This document shows, in pieces, positions 47,222-55,047 of a stretch of 64,000 nucleotides of DNA (position 1 is the first letter of the stretch; each line of letters begins with the position of its first letter). The position numbers and the translations under genes were made by a program. The DNA is from Flammeovirga sp. SJP92 (GTDB lineage Bacteria; Bacteroidota; Bacteroidia; Cytophagales; Flammeovirgaceae), in contig NZ_LQAQ01000035.1 of assembly GCF_001583495.1 (NCBI RefSeq), positions 124,001 through 188,000 of the forward strand, written 5' to 3'. The notes beneath the pieces are model-generated. The model ran no database searches. It saw only the letters and a program-made list of their open reading frames with translations, and was not told where the DNA came from.

Positions 47222-48145
47222 ATGCTTCCAAATTACCTAATTGAAAACTTCGAGAATACCATCAAAAATTACTTTCCTTCAGACTCGGCCAATGCTTGGA
47301 AAGAAAAGTATAAGAAAAAAATAGAGCAGATTGATCATGATGAACCTTGGCTGACGCTTATAGCTTGCTATGCTGTTTTAGGAAATTGGAAGAATACAAA
47401 TAAAGATAATATTGATGCTTTAAATGAAATTTTTCAGCGTAGTGGACTAGAAAAAACAGTATTGTTCAATTCTATAACTAAGGTGAAAGTTGAAGAAAAA
47501 CTTCCTGAAATAAAAGAGTATCGTGCTTATTTGAAAGAAGCTTTCACTAAAGACAATTTCCATTTATATCCAGACAGACGTACATCTATCAATCAAAAAA
47601 TCATTACAAAAACAGCTTCATTTGAAGGCAATACAAATTTAGATCTACTTATTGAGGGAATGTCAAATAATAGAAAAATCACATGCTTTATTGAGGCAAA
47701 GTTTCTTTCAGACATCTCCTATCAAACTACTTACAATCCTGTAAGAGATCAAATCATAAGAAATATTGATTGTGGCATTGACTATGTAAACGGAAATAAA
47801 TCTGAGGTTGATTTTAAAGACTTTTACTTTTTGCTCTTGACCCCTCAAATTTTTAAATCAAAGAACTTTGGGCTTAGTAAAACATCTCTACTGAATCAAT
47901 TTGGTGCAAATTCAAGCAGATTTTACTGTTATAAGATGGAAGAATATTCTAACTATCAATATTTAAAACAGAATTTACCTCATAGAAATCTTAAAGATTC
48001 AGAATGGAGATCTATTGCTAAAAATATTGGCTGGCTTTCTTTTGAGGACTTTTATTATAGCTGTAGAAAATATTCAACTTTTATCAATAGTTCAGAAGAA
48101 GAGGCCATTATCAGGTATTTTGAAGAACGGAATTTAACACCTTGA
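47222..48145 (+). CDS. PD-(D/E)XK nuclease-like protein, orphan
   Basis: 307 aa. The core region around residues 138-165 reads NLDLLIEG...KITCFIEAKFLSDISYQTTYN, with the Asp and the EAK of the PD-(D/E)XK nuclease fold at the expected spacing, and a following NPVRDQIIRNIDCGIDYV segment resembling the QxxxY-type helix of restriction-type enzymes. The N-terminal 120 residues are helical and the C-terminus has WGWLSFEDFY-like aromatic motifs. No methylase, specificity subunit or immunity gene is adjacent. The most cautious reading is a nuclease of unknown target; defence or a mobile role is only inference. Confidence 0.55.
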   Translation: MLPNYLIENFENTIKNYFPSDSANAWKEKYKKKIEQIDHDEPWLTLIACYAVLGNWKNTNKDNIDALNEIFQRSGLEKTVLFNSITKVKVEEKLPEIKEYRAYLKEAFTKDNFHLYPDRRTSINQKIITKTASFEGNTNLDLLIEGMSNNRKITCFIEAKFLSDISYQTTYNPVRDQIIRNIDCGIDYVNGNKSEVDFKDFYFLLLTPQIFKSKNFGLSKTSLLNQFGANSSRFYCYKMEEYSNYQYLKQNLPHRNLKDSEWRSIAKNIGWLSFEDFYYSCRKYSTFINSSEEEAIIRYFEERNLTP

Positions 48146-48367
48146 ATTAAAATCTAAGTAAAACTTTGATCAAAGCTTGAAGAAATCGATTTAAATATCC
48201 TCCTTATTAGTTCATACAAACTCCCTTTTACACCTCAAAAACTATTTTGAATATAAACATTGTGCAAAGTGTTATATTTTCTTTTGTGATAAAATAGATA
48301 ATTATTAATTTGCCCGCCGGAAAGTTCAGACTGGATCTTTTTATAGAGAAAAAACTGTCTTTTCATT

Positions 48368-48406
48368 GAGAATAATGTTTTGGTTGACTTCACCAAAACA
48401 TTTCTC
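48368..48406. other. Strong hairpin in a 534-base gap
   Basis: ATGTTTTGGT pairs perfectly with ACCAAAACAT over a seven-base loop, with GAG/CTC at the outer ends. No T-run follows on either side. The gap 48146-48679 has no gene. The hairpin could be a regulatory RNA or a remnant of a mobile element end. Confidence 0.4.
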
Positions 48407-48679
48407 GGAAAACTAGAATAACAAGCTTCACTCTTTCAACTATTATCTCTTTTTCACCTTTATCACATCATAAATAACCAAATCAATCAAGATAACAAGG
48501 CAAGAGATTATGAACTTGAGCTAGTGTCACTTTTATTCAAAATCAGAAAAATTTCATGTATCAGGCTTATACTCCACTACATGATTTTTCACAGTACTTT
48601 CATAGCCAATTCTTTCAAATCCTAAAAACGGATACATTTTTTATTTCAATAATGTATCACTAAACAATTTTAAATCAAT

Positions 48680-50473
48680 ATGAAACTGAGCATCAAACTT
48701 CCATTGATCTTTTTATTAATCCTTTTGTTTTCTTGTGAAAAAGATGAACAACTAGAAAGGACCTCCATTCCGTCCATCAAAGAATTTAAATTTGAAGTGA
48801 CCAATAACAATACCCTATCAGAAGACATCTATGGGGTAATTGATTCAGAGAATAAGACCATTAATATTCAGTTCCCTGCAAATACTTCCCTCATTGATTT
48901 AACCCCAACCATCAGTGTTGCTGAAGGAATCAATATCTCTCCTAACAGTAATGTTTCGCAGGATTTTACTGCTCCGAAAGTTTATAGCCTTAGTGGTGAA
49001 GGATATGTCACAACGGAATATACTGTGAGTGCTTCCACAATGGAAAGCGATGAAGCAAGTATTATTTCATTTCGCTTTTTAGCAAGTGAAAATACTCATT
49101 TAGAAGACAATATAATTGCTGAGATCGAGGGTGAAACTATAAAAGTTCAAGTCTCAAGCACCGTTAATTTAACAGCTTTGATTCCTTCTATTGAGATCTC
49201 TTCAGGTGCTTCAATTAGTCCTGCAAAGGATCAAGCGATGGACTTTACTAAAGAAGTAAAATATATGGTTACCTCTCAAGATGGCAAAGAAAAGTCGGAA
49301 TATACTGTGATGATCAATACCCTGAGCAGTGAGAAGAAAATCACATCATTTGATTTCAATATTGAGGGTACTTTGTATGAAGGTGAGATTGATGAAGACA
49401 ATTTCGAAATTACATTTTCATTACCTAATGCCATCGACTTGAGTAATCTTACTCCCATCATTGAAATCAGTGAAAAAGCAAGTATCAATCCATCAAACAA
49501 TACCGCTCAAGATTTCACAAATGCTGTAGAGTATGAAGTCACGGCCGAAGATGGCAGTCAACAAAAATATACTGTACAGATCAATACCTTGAGTAGTGAA
49601 AAGAAAATCACATCATTTAAATTCAATATTGAGGGTACTATGTATGAAGGTGAGATTGATGAAGACAATTTCGAAATTACTTTTTCATTACCTAATACTA
49701 TTGACTTAAGTAATCTTACTCCAATTATTGAAATTAGCGAGAAAGCAACTATTAACCCATCAAACAATTCTGCTCAAGACTTTACAAATACCGTAAACTA
49801 CGAGGTTACAGCAGAAGATGGCAGTAAACAAGAGTATACAGTCAACATCACTATTTTAACTTCTTTGGAAAACGATAGAGCTGTTTTAGAAGAATTTTAC
49901 AATGCTAATTTACAATATAACACACTCTTTACTTACCTAGACTGGGACTTAGAGGCTGACTCTATGGAAGATTGGCAAGGTGTAACCATCAAAGATGGCC
50001 GAGTAACTAGACTTATCATATCTGTAATTTATGTGAACGAAATTCCTAAAAGTATAGGACAATTATCTGAACTCACAAGTTTAACCATAGTTGGAACTGA
50101 TTTGAAGGAAGTGCCCGTTGAAATTTGTGATTTGGAAAAATTAGAGATATTGAGTCTGTACAGCAACAAACTTACCTCACTTCCTTCTGCAATTGGAAAA
50201 CTGAAATCATTAAATATACTTCAATTACAAGAAAATGAACTCGATGCTCTTCCAATAGAAATGGAACAGATGAGCAGTCTTTTGAGTCTAGATGTTCACA
50301 ATAATAATATCAGTGAACTTCATCCTGGATTAGCCAATATACCTAATTTGATGACGCTGAATGTTAAGGGTAATCCTCTAACAAGTATTCCTCAGGTGAT
50401 ATGTGATAAAAAGAATGAAATCAATAACCTAAAAATTGTCATTACAAAAGACGAGGAAGATACTTGTAACTAA
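48680..50473 (+). CDS. Surface lipoprotein with tandem DUF5018-like domains and a leucine-rich repeat end
   Basis: 597 aa. Lipobox FSCE (Cys19). Four Ig-like domains of about 89 residues follow (about 35-115, 125-212, 214-302, 303-391); each has the frame ITSFxFNIEGT, then DLSNLTPIIEISEKA, then PSNN-AQDFTN and V-YEVTAEDGS...YTV. The third and fourth are nearly identical, also at DNA level. Residues 395-590 hold leucine-rich repeats (LTSLPSAIGKLKSLNILQLQ, LDALPIEMEQMSSLLSLDV). The design is a lipid-anchored stalk with an LRR binding head; LRR lipoproteins are typical adhesins or glycan binders in this phylum. No SusCD genes are adjacent. Confidence 0.82.
   Translation: MKLSIKLPLIFLLILLFSCEKDEQLERTSIPSIKEFKFEVTNNNTLSEDIYGVIDSENKTINIQFPANTSLIDLTPTISVAEGINISPNSNVSQDFTAPKVYSLSGEGYVTTEYTVSASTMESDEASIISFRFLASENTHLEDNIIAEIEGETIKVQVSSTVNLTALIPSIEISSGASISPAKDQAMDFTKEVKYMVTSQDGKEKSEYTVMINTLSSEKKITSFDFNIEGTLYEGEIDEDNFEITFSLPNAIDLSNLTPIIEISEKASINPSNNTAQDFTNAVEYEVTAEDGSQQKYTVQINTLSSEKKITSFKFNIEGTMYEGEIDEDNFEITFSLPNTIDLSNLTPIIEISEKATINPSNNSAQDFTNTVNYEVTAEDGSKQEYTVNITILTSLENDRAVLEEFYNANLQYNTLFTYLDWDLEADSMEDWQGVTIKDGRVTRLIISVIYVNEIPKSIGQLSELTSLTIVGTDLKEVPVEICDLEKLEILSLYSNKLTSLPSAIGKLKSLNILQLQENELDALPIEMEQMSSLLSLDVHNNNISELHPGLANIPNLMTLNVKGNPLTSIPQVICDKKNEINNLKIVITKDEEDTCN
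49322..49855 (+). repeat. Tandem 267-bp coding repeat
   Basis: Two consecutive 267-bp units (89 codons each) encode domains 3 and 4 of the lipoprotein; stretches such as the 38 bases coding for FNIEGT...YEGEIDEDN are almost unchanged. The similarity is high enough for slippage or recombination between units. Confidence 0.85.
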
Positions 50474-50497
50474 TCCGCTTTCTATTTTAGAATTAGA

Positions 50498-50705
50498 TAA
50501 GTACTGTGACAGAAGAAAAGGGATGATTTTAGTTTAATATTTTTTATTCTAATCAAGGCAGATTTGCAGAGCATAGCCTTAGTTACGCGATAAAAATCTA
50601 ACGCAGATTTGCAGAGCATAGCCTTAGTTACGCGATAAAAATCTAACGAAGAGTAGGATAAAAAAGATAAGATAAAATGTACCTTTACTTTTGTCACAGT
50701 ACTTA
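50498..50705. mobile_element. MITE-like element with long inverted ends
   Basis: AGTACTGTGACA at the left (from 50500) and its exact reverse complement at the right (to 50703) are flanked by TA on both sides. The similarity of the two ends goes on imperfectly for about 55 bases. There is no coding gene inside, only the tandem repeat at 50558-50647. A TA target duplication with short inverted ends fits IS630/Tc1-type MITEs. The gap 50474-50844 is otherwise AT-rich. Confidence 0.6.
50558..50647. repeat. Perfect tandem duplication, 2 x 45 bp
   Basis: A 45-base unit beginning GCAGATTTGCAGAGCATAGC and ending TAAAAATCTAAC occurs twice back to back without a mismatch, inside the MITE-like element. 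The unit's ends contain an AGATTT / AAATCT dyad. Confidence 0.95.
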
Positions 50706-50844
50706 AGTACAGTTCAAAAAATAATGAAGAATTATTGGTCAATAATTTTTGATTCGTATTTAATGATGTTAATATGAGAAAATAATGTCGAGCTAAAGTA
50801 ATAGAACGGCAAAACAAACTGAGAACCATAATCAAAGCTTACAA

Positions 50845-52374
50845 ATGAGACAAAAAGAAATACTACTATTACTAGGGTTTATTCTGTTGAAATTTCTATT
50901 TCAGTCTTTTCTTATAGATGCAGGGTATGATTTGCAACGTGATGAGTTTCTTCATTTAGATCAGGCCAATCACTTAGCGTTAGGCTTTACCTCCGTACCG
51001 CCTTTTACCTCTTGGGTTTCATCTATTATTCAACTTTTAGGAAATGGAGTATTTTGGGTAAAGTTTTTCCCTGCTTTATTTGGTGCTTTGACTATGGTTA
51101 TCGTTTGGTTCACCATCGATGAATTCAAAGGGAACTTATATGCTAAAGTTTTGGGTGCAACATGCATTTTGTGCTCTGCCTTACTTCGATTGAACACTCT
51201 TTACCAACCTAATTCATTTGATGTGCTAAGCTGGACAGCTGTATTTTTCTTCCTCATTAAATACATCAACACCGATAAGAGTAAATGGATCTATTGGACT
51301 GCTGTAGTTTTTGCGCTTGGCTTTCTCAATAAATACAATATCGCGTTTTTAGTACTTGGACTGATCCCTGCCCTACTCATTACCGATGCGAGAAAATTGT
51401 TTCTTCGTAAAGAAGTCTATATTGCAATGGGTATTGTGCTTATTCTGATCTCCCCTAACCTTTATTGGCAAATTGAGAATGATTTCCCTGTATTCAGACA
51501 TATGAAAGAGTTGGCCAGTTCTCAACTTGTAAATGTGGAGAGAATGTCATTTCTAAAAAATCAGTTGTTATTCTTTACAGGGGCATTGTTTGTTATTCTT
51601 AGTGCCTTATTTGGATTGTTGTTTTCAAAAAACTTTAGCAAGTTCAGATTCTTGTTTTGGTCATTTGTATTTACGCTAGGCATATACACATATCTAAAAG
51701 CAAAAGATTACTATGCTATTGGCTTATACCCTATTTATATAGCACTAGGGTCTGTTTATCTCTTTCAAATTTTGGATAATAAACTCGGCAAAGTGATCAA
51801 ACCCATTCTTATTGCTTTGCCCATTTTTGTATTGATCTTAAGTTTTGATATTGCATTTCCAAATAAAAATCCAGAGTATATTATTCAACATCAAGAAAAA
51901 TACGAAGCACTTGGCCTGTTAAGATGGGAAGATGGACGAAACCATGAAATACCTCAAGACTATGCTGATATGTTAGGTTGGAATGAATTAGCCATAAAGG
52001 TGGATAGTGCCTACCAAAGTGTGAAAAACCCTGAGCAAACGTTGGTACTTTGTGACAATTATGGTCAAGCTGGAGCAATTAATTATTATTCAAGAAGTGG
52101 TGTGAAGGCCTTTTCATTAGATGCTGATTATGTGAATTGGTTCGATTTACAAACGCATTATACCAACCTGATTCGAATTAAAAATAGAAGAGACAGGATA
52201 AAGGAATTCATGAAGACAAGTCCATATTTTGAATCTTCTGTCATTCTTGACTCTGTGACAAATAAATATGCAAGAGAATTCGGTACTATCATTTTTGTTT
52301 TTGAGGGTTCTAAAATAGATATCAATGCAAGAATTGAGGAAGAGTTGAATCAAATAAAAAACAAGGGAAAATAA
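50845..52374 (+). CDS. Glycosyltransferase family 39-like integral membrane protein
   Basis: 509 aa polytopic membrane protein (about 10 helices) of the GT-C fold, related to PMT/ArnT enzymes that use lipid-linked sugars. The first loop has YDLQRDEFLHLDQANHLALG, matching the catalytic Asp-Glu region of the family, followed by PPFTSWVSSIIQLLG. The C-terminus is a soluble periplasmic domain (from about 360) with VLCDNYGQAGAINYYS. The acceptor (lipid A, protein or other glycan) is unknown. It is a single gene; the MITE-like element lies just upstream. Confidence 0.88.
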   Translation: MRQKEILLLLGFILLKFLFQSFLIDAGYDLQRDEFLHLDQANHLALGFTSVPPFTSWVSSIIQLLGNGVFWVKFFPALFGALTMVIVWFTIDEFKGNLYAKVLGATCILCSALLRLNTLYQPNSFDVLSWTAVFFFLIKYINTDKSKWIYWTAVVFALGFLNKYNIAFLVLGLIPALLITDARKLFLRKEVYIAMGIVLILISPNLYWQIENDFPVFRHMKELASSQLVNVERMSFLKNQLLFFTGALFVILSALFGLLFSKNFSKFRFLFWSFVFTLGIYTYLKAKDYYAIGLYPIYIALGSVYLFQILDNKLGKVIKPILIALPIFVLILSFDIAFPNKNPEYIIQHQEKYEALGLLRWEDGRNHEIPQDYADMLGWNELAIKVDSAYQSVKNPEQTLVLCDNYGQAGAINYYSRSGVKAFSLDADYVNWFDLQTHYTNLIRIKNRRDRIKEFMKTSPYFESSVILDSVTNKYAREFGTIIFVFEGSKIDINARIEEELNQIKNKGK

Positions 52375-52427
52375 ATCTAGTTATATCAATTTTAATATTG
52401 TTTTTAAAAGCTTTCGAAGACATTAAT

Positions 52428-52813
52428 ACATTGTAAACTAAGTTTTCGTTATTTATAGTATTTAGAAATCAGGAGATTTCTGATGATCTGAAGGACACAA
52501 ATAACACTAACGCTTAACATTCGCACCAGTGGGTTTTCTATCTAATTCTTTTGGTAGTGGTCCCCCTGGGATTGAAGGGAAAAGCGTTAAGAATTTCATG
52601 CATTGAGCCGTTAAAAATGATTTTTTGTTTGAGCAAAGCGAGTTTAAAATCATTGAGGCGAGTGGAATGAAATTTAGCTTTTGACTTCGAAGCCTAGATT
52701 TTTTGCTTCGTTTTTCATCAAAGAAAAAATGAAGAAGAAGGATGCTTGAAAGTAGGACATAAAAGCCTGTAGAATAATTGACTGAAAGTTTACGGTAATT
52801 TAGTTTACAATGT
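52428..52813 (+). repeat. ~386-bp dispersed repeat, copy A
   Basis: The element begins ACATTGTAAACTAAG and ends in the reverse complement TTTAGTTTACAATGT, so it has inverted ends of about 15-20 bases. A long stretch inside is shared with copy B (57897-58290), which lies in the opposite orientation; shared blocks include a CAGGAG hairpin near the left end, CTAGATTTTTTGCTTCGTTT and GGGAAAAGCGTTAA. No gene is encoded. ATTAAT occurs next to both ends and may be a target duplication. The remaining gap to 53049 has one 8-bp dyad, GTAAGATG...CATCTTAC (52831-52871). Confidence 0.88.
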
Positions 52814-53049
52814 AATTAATTGTGGTTATTGTAAGATGCTTACATTTTAATGTCTTAGTGTGTCATCTTACATAAGTATTTACTTTTTAAGAATTACAAC
52901 AGATCAATTATCTTTAGATGTGTAGCAGTTGCACCCTATTAAATATCAATTTAAAAAGTACAACTGCTCTAAGTTAGTCATCATGTTAAGCCTGATTTGT
53001 GGTCTGACTTTATAAACTATTCAACAACGCTTTAAGTAAAAAGGAAAAG

Positions 53050-53415
53050 ATGGGAAAGAGAATGTACTACTTCATCACAGCAATTACATTGTTTGTTATT
53101 TGTGTTCTGATTGTCATGTTTTTTAGTCATCAGTCTATGATTAGAGGTTTCTTAGGTGATGTGATTGTAGTGGGACTTATCTACTGTGTATTACAAACAT
53201 TTCTGAAGACGAAACCTTTACCACTGTGCCTAGCGGTCTTGCTATTTGCCTATTCCGTAGAGTTTTTACAATACCTTAATGTAGTTGAAATACTCGGGCT
53301 TGAAGGAAATAGGATGGCTCGAATTGTAATAGGTACCACATTTGATTTCAATGATTTAATCGCCTATACTATCGGTGCACTATTGGTCATATTTATAGAA
53401 AGAAAACTTCAATAA
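53050..53415 (+). CDS. DUF2809-family membrane protein
   Basis: 121 aa with four predicted membrane helices. The family pattern is visible: LGDVIVVGLIYCVLQTFL, LFAYSVEFLQYLNVVEILGL, and IVIGTTFDFNDLIAYTIGAL. Function is unknown; a link to VanZ-like proteins is only structural. It is convergent with the NadR gene, whose stop lies 5 bases away, and it sits inside the module flanked by the dispersed repeats. Confidence 0.85.
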   Translation: MGKRMYYFITAITLFVICVLIVMFFSHQSMIRGFLGDVIVVGLIYCVLQTFLKTKPLPLCLAVLLFAYSVEFLQYLNVVEILGLEGNRMARIVIGTTFDFNDLIAYTIGALLVIFIERKLQ

Positions 53416-53420
53416 TTACC

Positions 53421-54404
53421 TTACTCTATTTCATTAATATTAAACCAGTTCAAAACCAATTGATACACTTTCTCAAACCTTTCATTCCAATCTCCCTGAA
53501 TCAGATGATAATCAACCCCAGCCCTTTTTAATTGAGCCTTATGAAATCCATCAAGTCTATTACGATCGGGTTCTGATAACCTTGTACCATCTTGGATAAA
53601 AGGAGCGTCATTATCAAGGTAGATATACAACTCACATTGATTGGCTTCTTCAATCCAATCTTCAACATATAGTTCCTGATTGAAAAGAAATTTGGAGTAA
53701 GACTTAGTGATATTAATATCAGTATCAATAAAAAGGATGCGGTCTAGTTTCTTACCTTTTTGAAGGATGAGATTGGCATGGGTTTGTGCTATATCCTTCA
53801 AATCATGAGCATTACAGGTGTTTGAATTTTCTACAATATCTCTTCCCGCTTCTGACACATATTCAGTTTTAAAAACCTCAGCTAGCTTTTTTGTTAGTGT
53901 ACTTTTACCTGTTGATTCAGTACCTAAAATACAGATTTTTCGAAAATAGTAAGGCTTCACAACTTCAGGGACAAAACCCCAGTTTTTGTAGGGGTTTTGT
54001 CTTATTTCGGTTGCTGATATCTGTCGAGGCAGGGGATAATGGATGTGCTCTATCTCTAAATATTCGGCAACATAATCACCATACTTTTCAGAACTTATAA
54101 TGATATCAATTTTTGGTAAATGCTTCTTGATAGCTTCTGACCAAATTTCAGAAACCGATGTGGATGACTCAGATGTATTAGGAAACAGAGCTTCATCATA
54201 CTCAAAAAGAATTGGTGTTATTTTAGGATGATTTTTGAAAATTTCCTTCACCCATTTGAAGCGTAAATCAGCCGTCATTGTTTCTTTATTGGAAACGCAA
54301 ACCCATACCATTACTTCATCACATTTTGTAGTTGCAAACTCAATCAAATTGATATGTCCACTATGAATAGGCATAAATTTACCCAATACTAACCCTCTTC
54401 TCAT
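53421..54404 (-). CDS. nadR: NadR-type bifunctional NMN adenylyltransferase/nicotinamide riboside kinase
   Basis: 327 aa. The N-terminal adenylyltransferase has GKFMPIHSGHI (GxFxPxHxGH), ISATEIR and the WVCVSNKET segment; the C-terminal kinase has a P-loop GTESTGKSTLT (about residues 159-169) and FIDTDI. It phosphorylates nicotinamide riboside to NMN and converts NMN to NAD. Unlike Salmonella NadR there is no N-terminal DNA-binding domain, so the regulator is the separate NrtR. It is the last gene of the operon, overlapping pnuC by 26 bases, which implies coupled translation. This pairs the kinase with the riboside importer, the classic PnuC-NadR route. Confidence 0.93.
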   Translation of the reverse strand: MRRGLVLGKFMPIHSGHINLIEFATTKCDEVMVWVCVSNKETMTADLRFKWVKEIFKNHPKITPILFEYDEALFPNTSESSTSVSEIWSEAIKKHLPKIDIIISSEKYGDYVAEYLEIEHIHYPLPRQISATEIRQNPYKNWGFVPEVVKPYYFRKICILGTESTGKSTLTKKLAEVFKTEYVSEAGRDIVENSNTCNAHDLKDIAQTHANLILQKGKKLDRILFIDTDINITKSYSKFLFNQELYVEDWIEEANQCELYIYLDNDAPFIQDGTRLSEPDRNRLDGFHKAQLKRAGVDYHLIQGDWNERFEKVYQLVLNWFNINEIE

Positions 54405-55047
54405 TTTGAATTGATTTTGACCATTGTATTAAACCATTAATTGCCATAAATAGGAAAATGAAGTATTCTAAAGAAATAAACATTACACCTTTTTGAAAAT
54501 ACAAGACAATGCAAACTACATCTACTAAAATCCACAATACCCAACATTCAACCCTTTTATACGCCATTAGAAATGTTGCGAAAATACTTAAAACAGTGGT
54601 GAAAGCATCCGCATACGGATAAGAAGCAGGAGCAGTAAAATACTTCGGAAGGTAGAGGTGAATTTGTGAAACCATATAACCAAGGATTAAAGTGGTCACG
54701 ATCATCAATACAGACAAAAGGATTTGATCTCTTTGATGTAATAAACGTATTTTCTTGTCGTTCTCAACGGGCTTTTTCTTCAGCCATTGCCAAATTCCGA
54801 GTACTGAAGTTCCAAAGAAAAATACTTGAAGGAACATGTCTGAGTACAATTGAATTTGATAATAGATAAGAAAGAAAGCGATTACATTTATTATCCCGAT
54901 GGTCCATGTATGAATATTCGCTTTGGTGGCGAGCCAAACTGAAATCAAACCCGAAAGAGTACCAAAAAACTCAATATAACTCATGGGGTAACCGAGCACT
55001 TCAAAGAAGGTTGAATTGATATCAATAATTGAACTTAAAAATTCCAT
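54379..55047 (-). CDS. pnuC: PnuC-type nicotinamide riboside transporter
   Basis: 222 aa with seven predicted membrane helices, the normal PnuC size. The segment GTSVLGIWQWLKKK carries the conserved Trp-Gln-Trp of the PnuC substrate channel, and VECWVLWILVDVVCIVLYF matches the last helices. PnuC facilitates riboside diffusion; phosphorylation by the adjacent NadR kinase traps it. PnuT (thiamine) relatives exist, but the NadR neighbour favours nicotinamide riboside. The first codons overlap the receptor gene by 13 bases and the last 26 bases overlap NadR. Confidence 0.9.
   Translation of the reverse strand: MEFLSSIIDINSTFFEVLGYPMSYIEFFGTLSGLISVWLATKANIHTWTIGIINVIAFFLIYYQIQLYSDMFLQVFFFGTSVLGIWQWLKKKPVENDKKIRLLHQRDQILLSVLMIVTTLILGYMVSQIHLYLPKYFTAPASYPYADAFTTVLSIFATFLMAYKRVECWVLWILVDVVCIVLYFQKGVMFISLEYFIFLFMAINGLIQWSKSIQNEKRVSIG

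Noticed and set aside
40453-48145. Integron gene-cassette array
   Set aside because: Short single-gene units fit, but no integrase and no paired attC-like GTTRRRY/RYYYAAC sites were seen.
50558-50647. CRISPR-like direct repeats
   Set aside because: The two 45-bp units are adjacent with no spacer, and no cas gene is present.
50482-50835. 117-residue minus-strand frame with an internal repeat
   Set aside because: It spans the MITE-like element and its repeat merely copies the 45-bp duplication; no start signal or domain.
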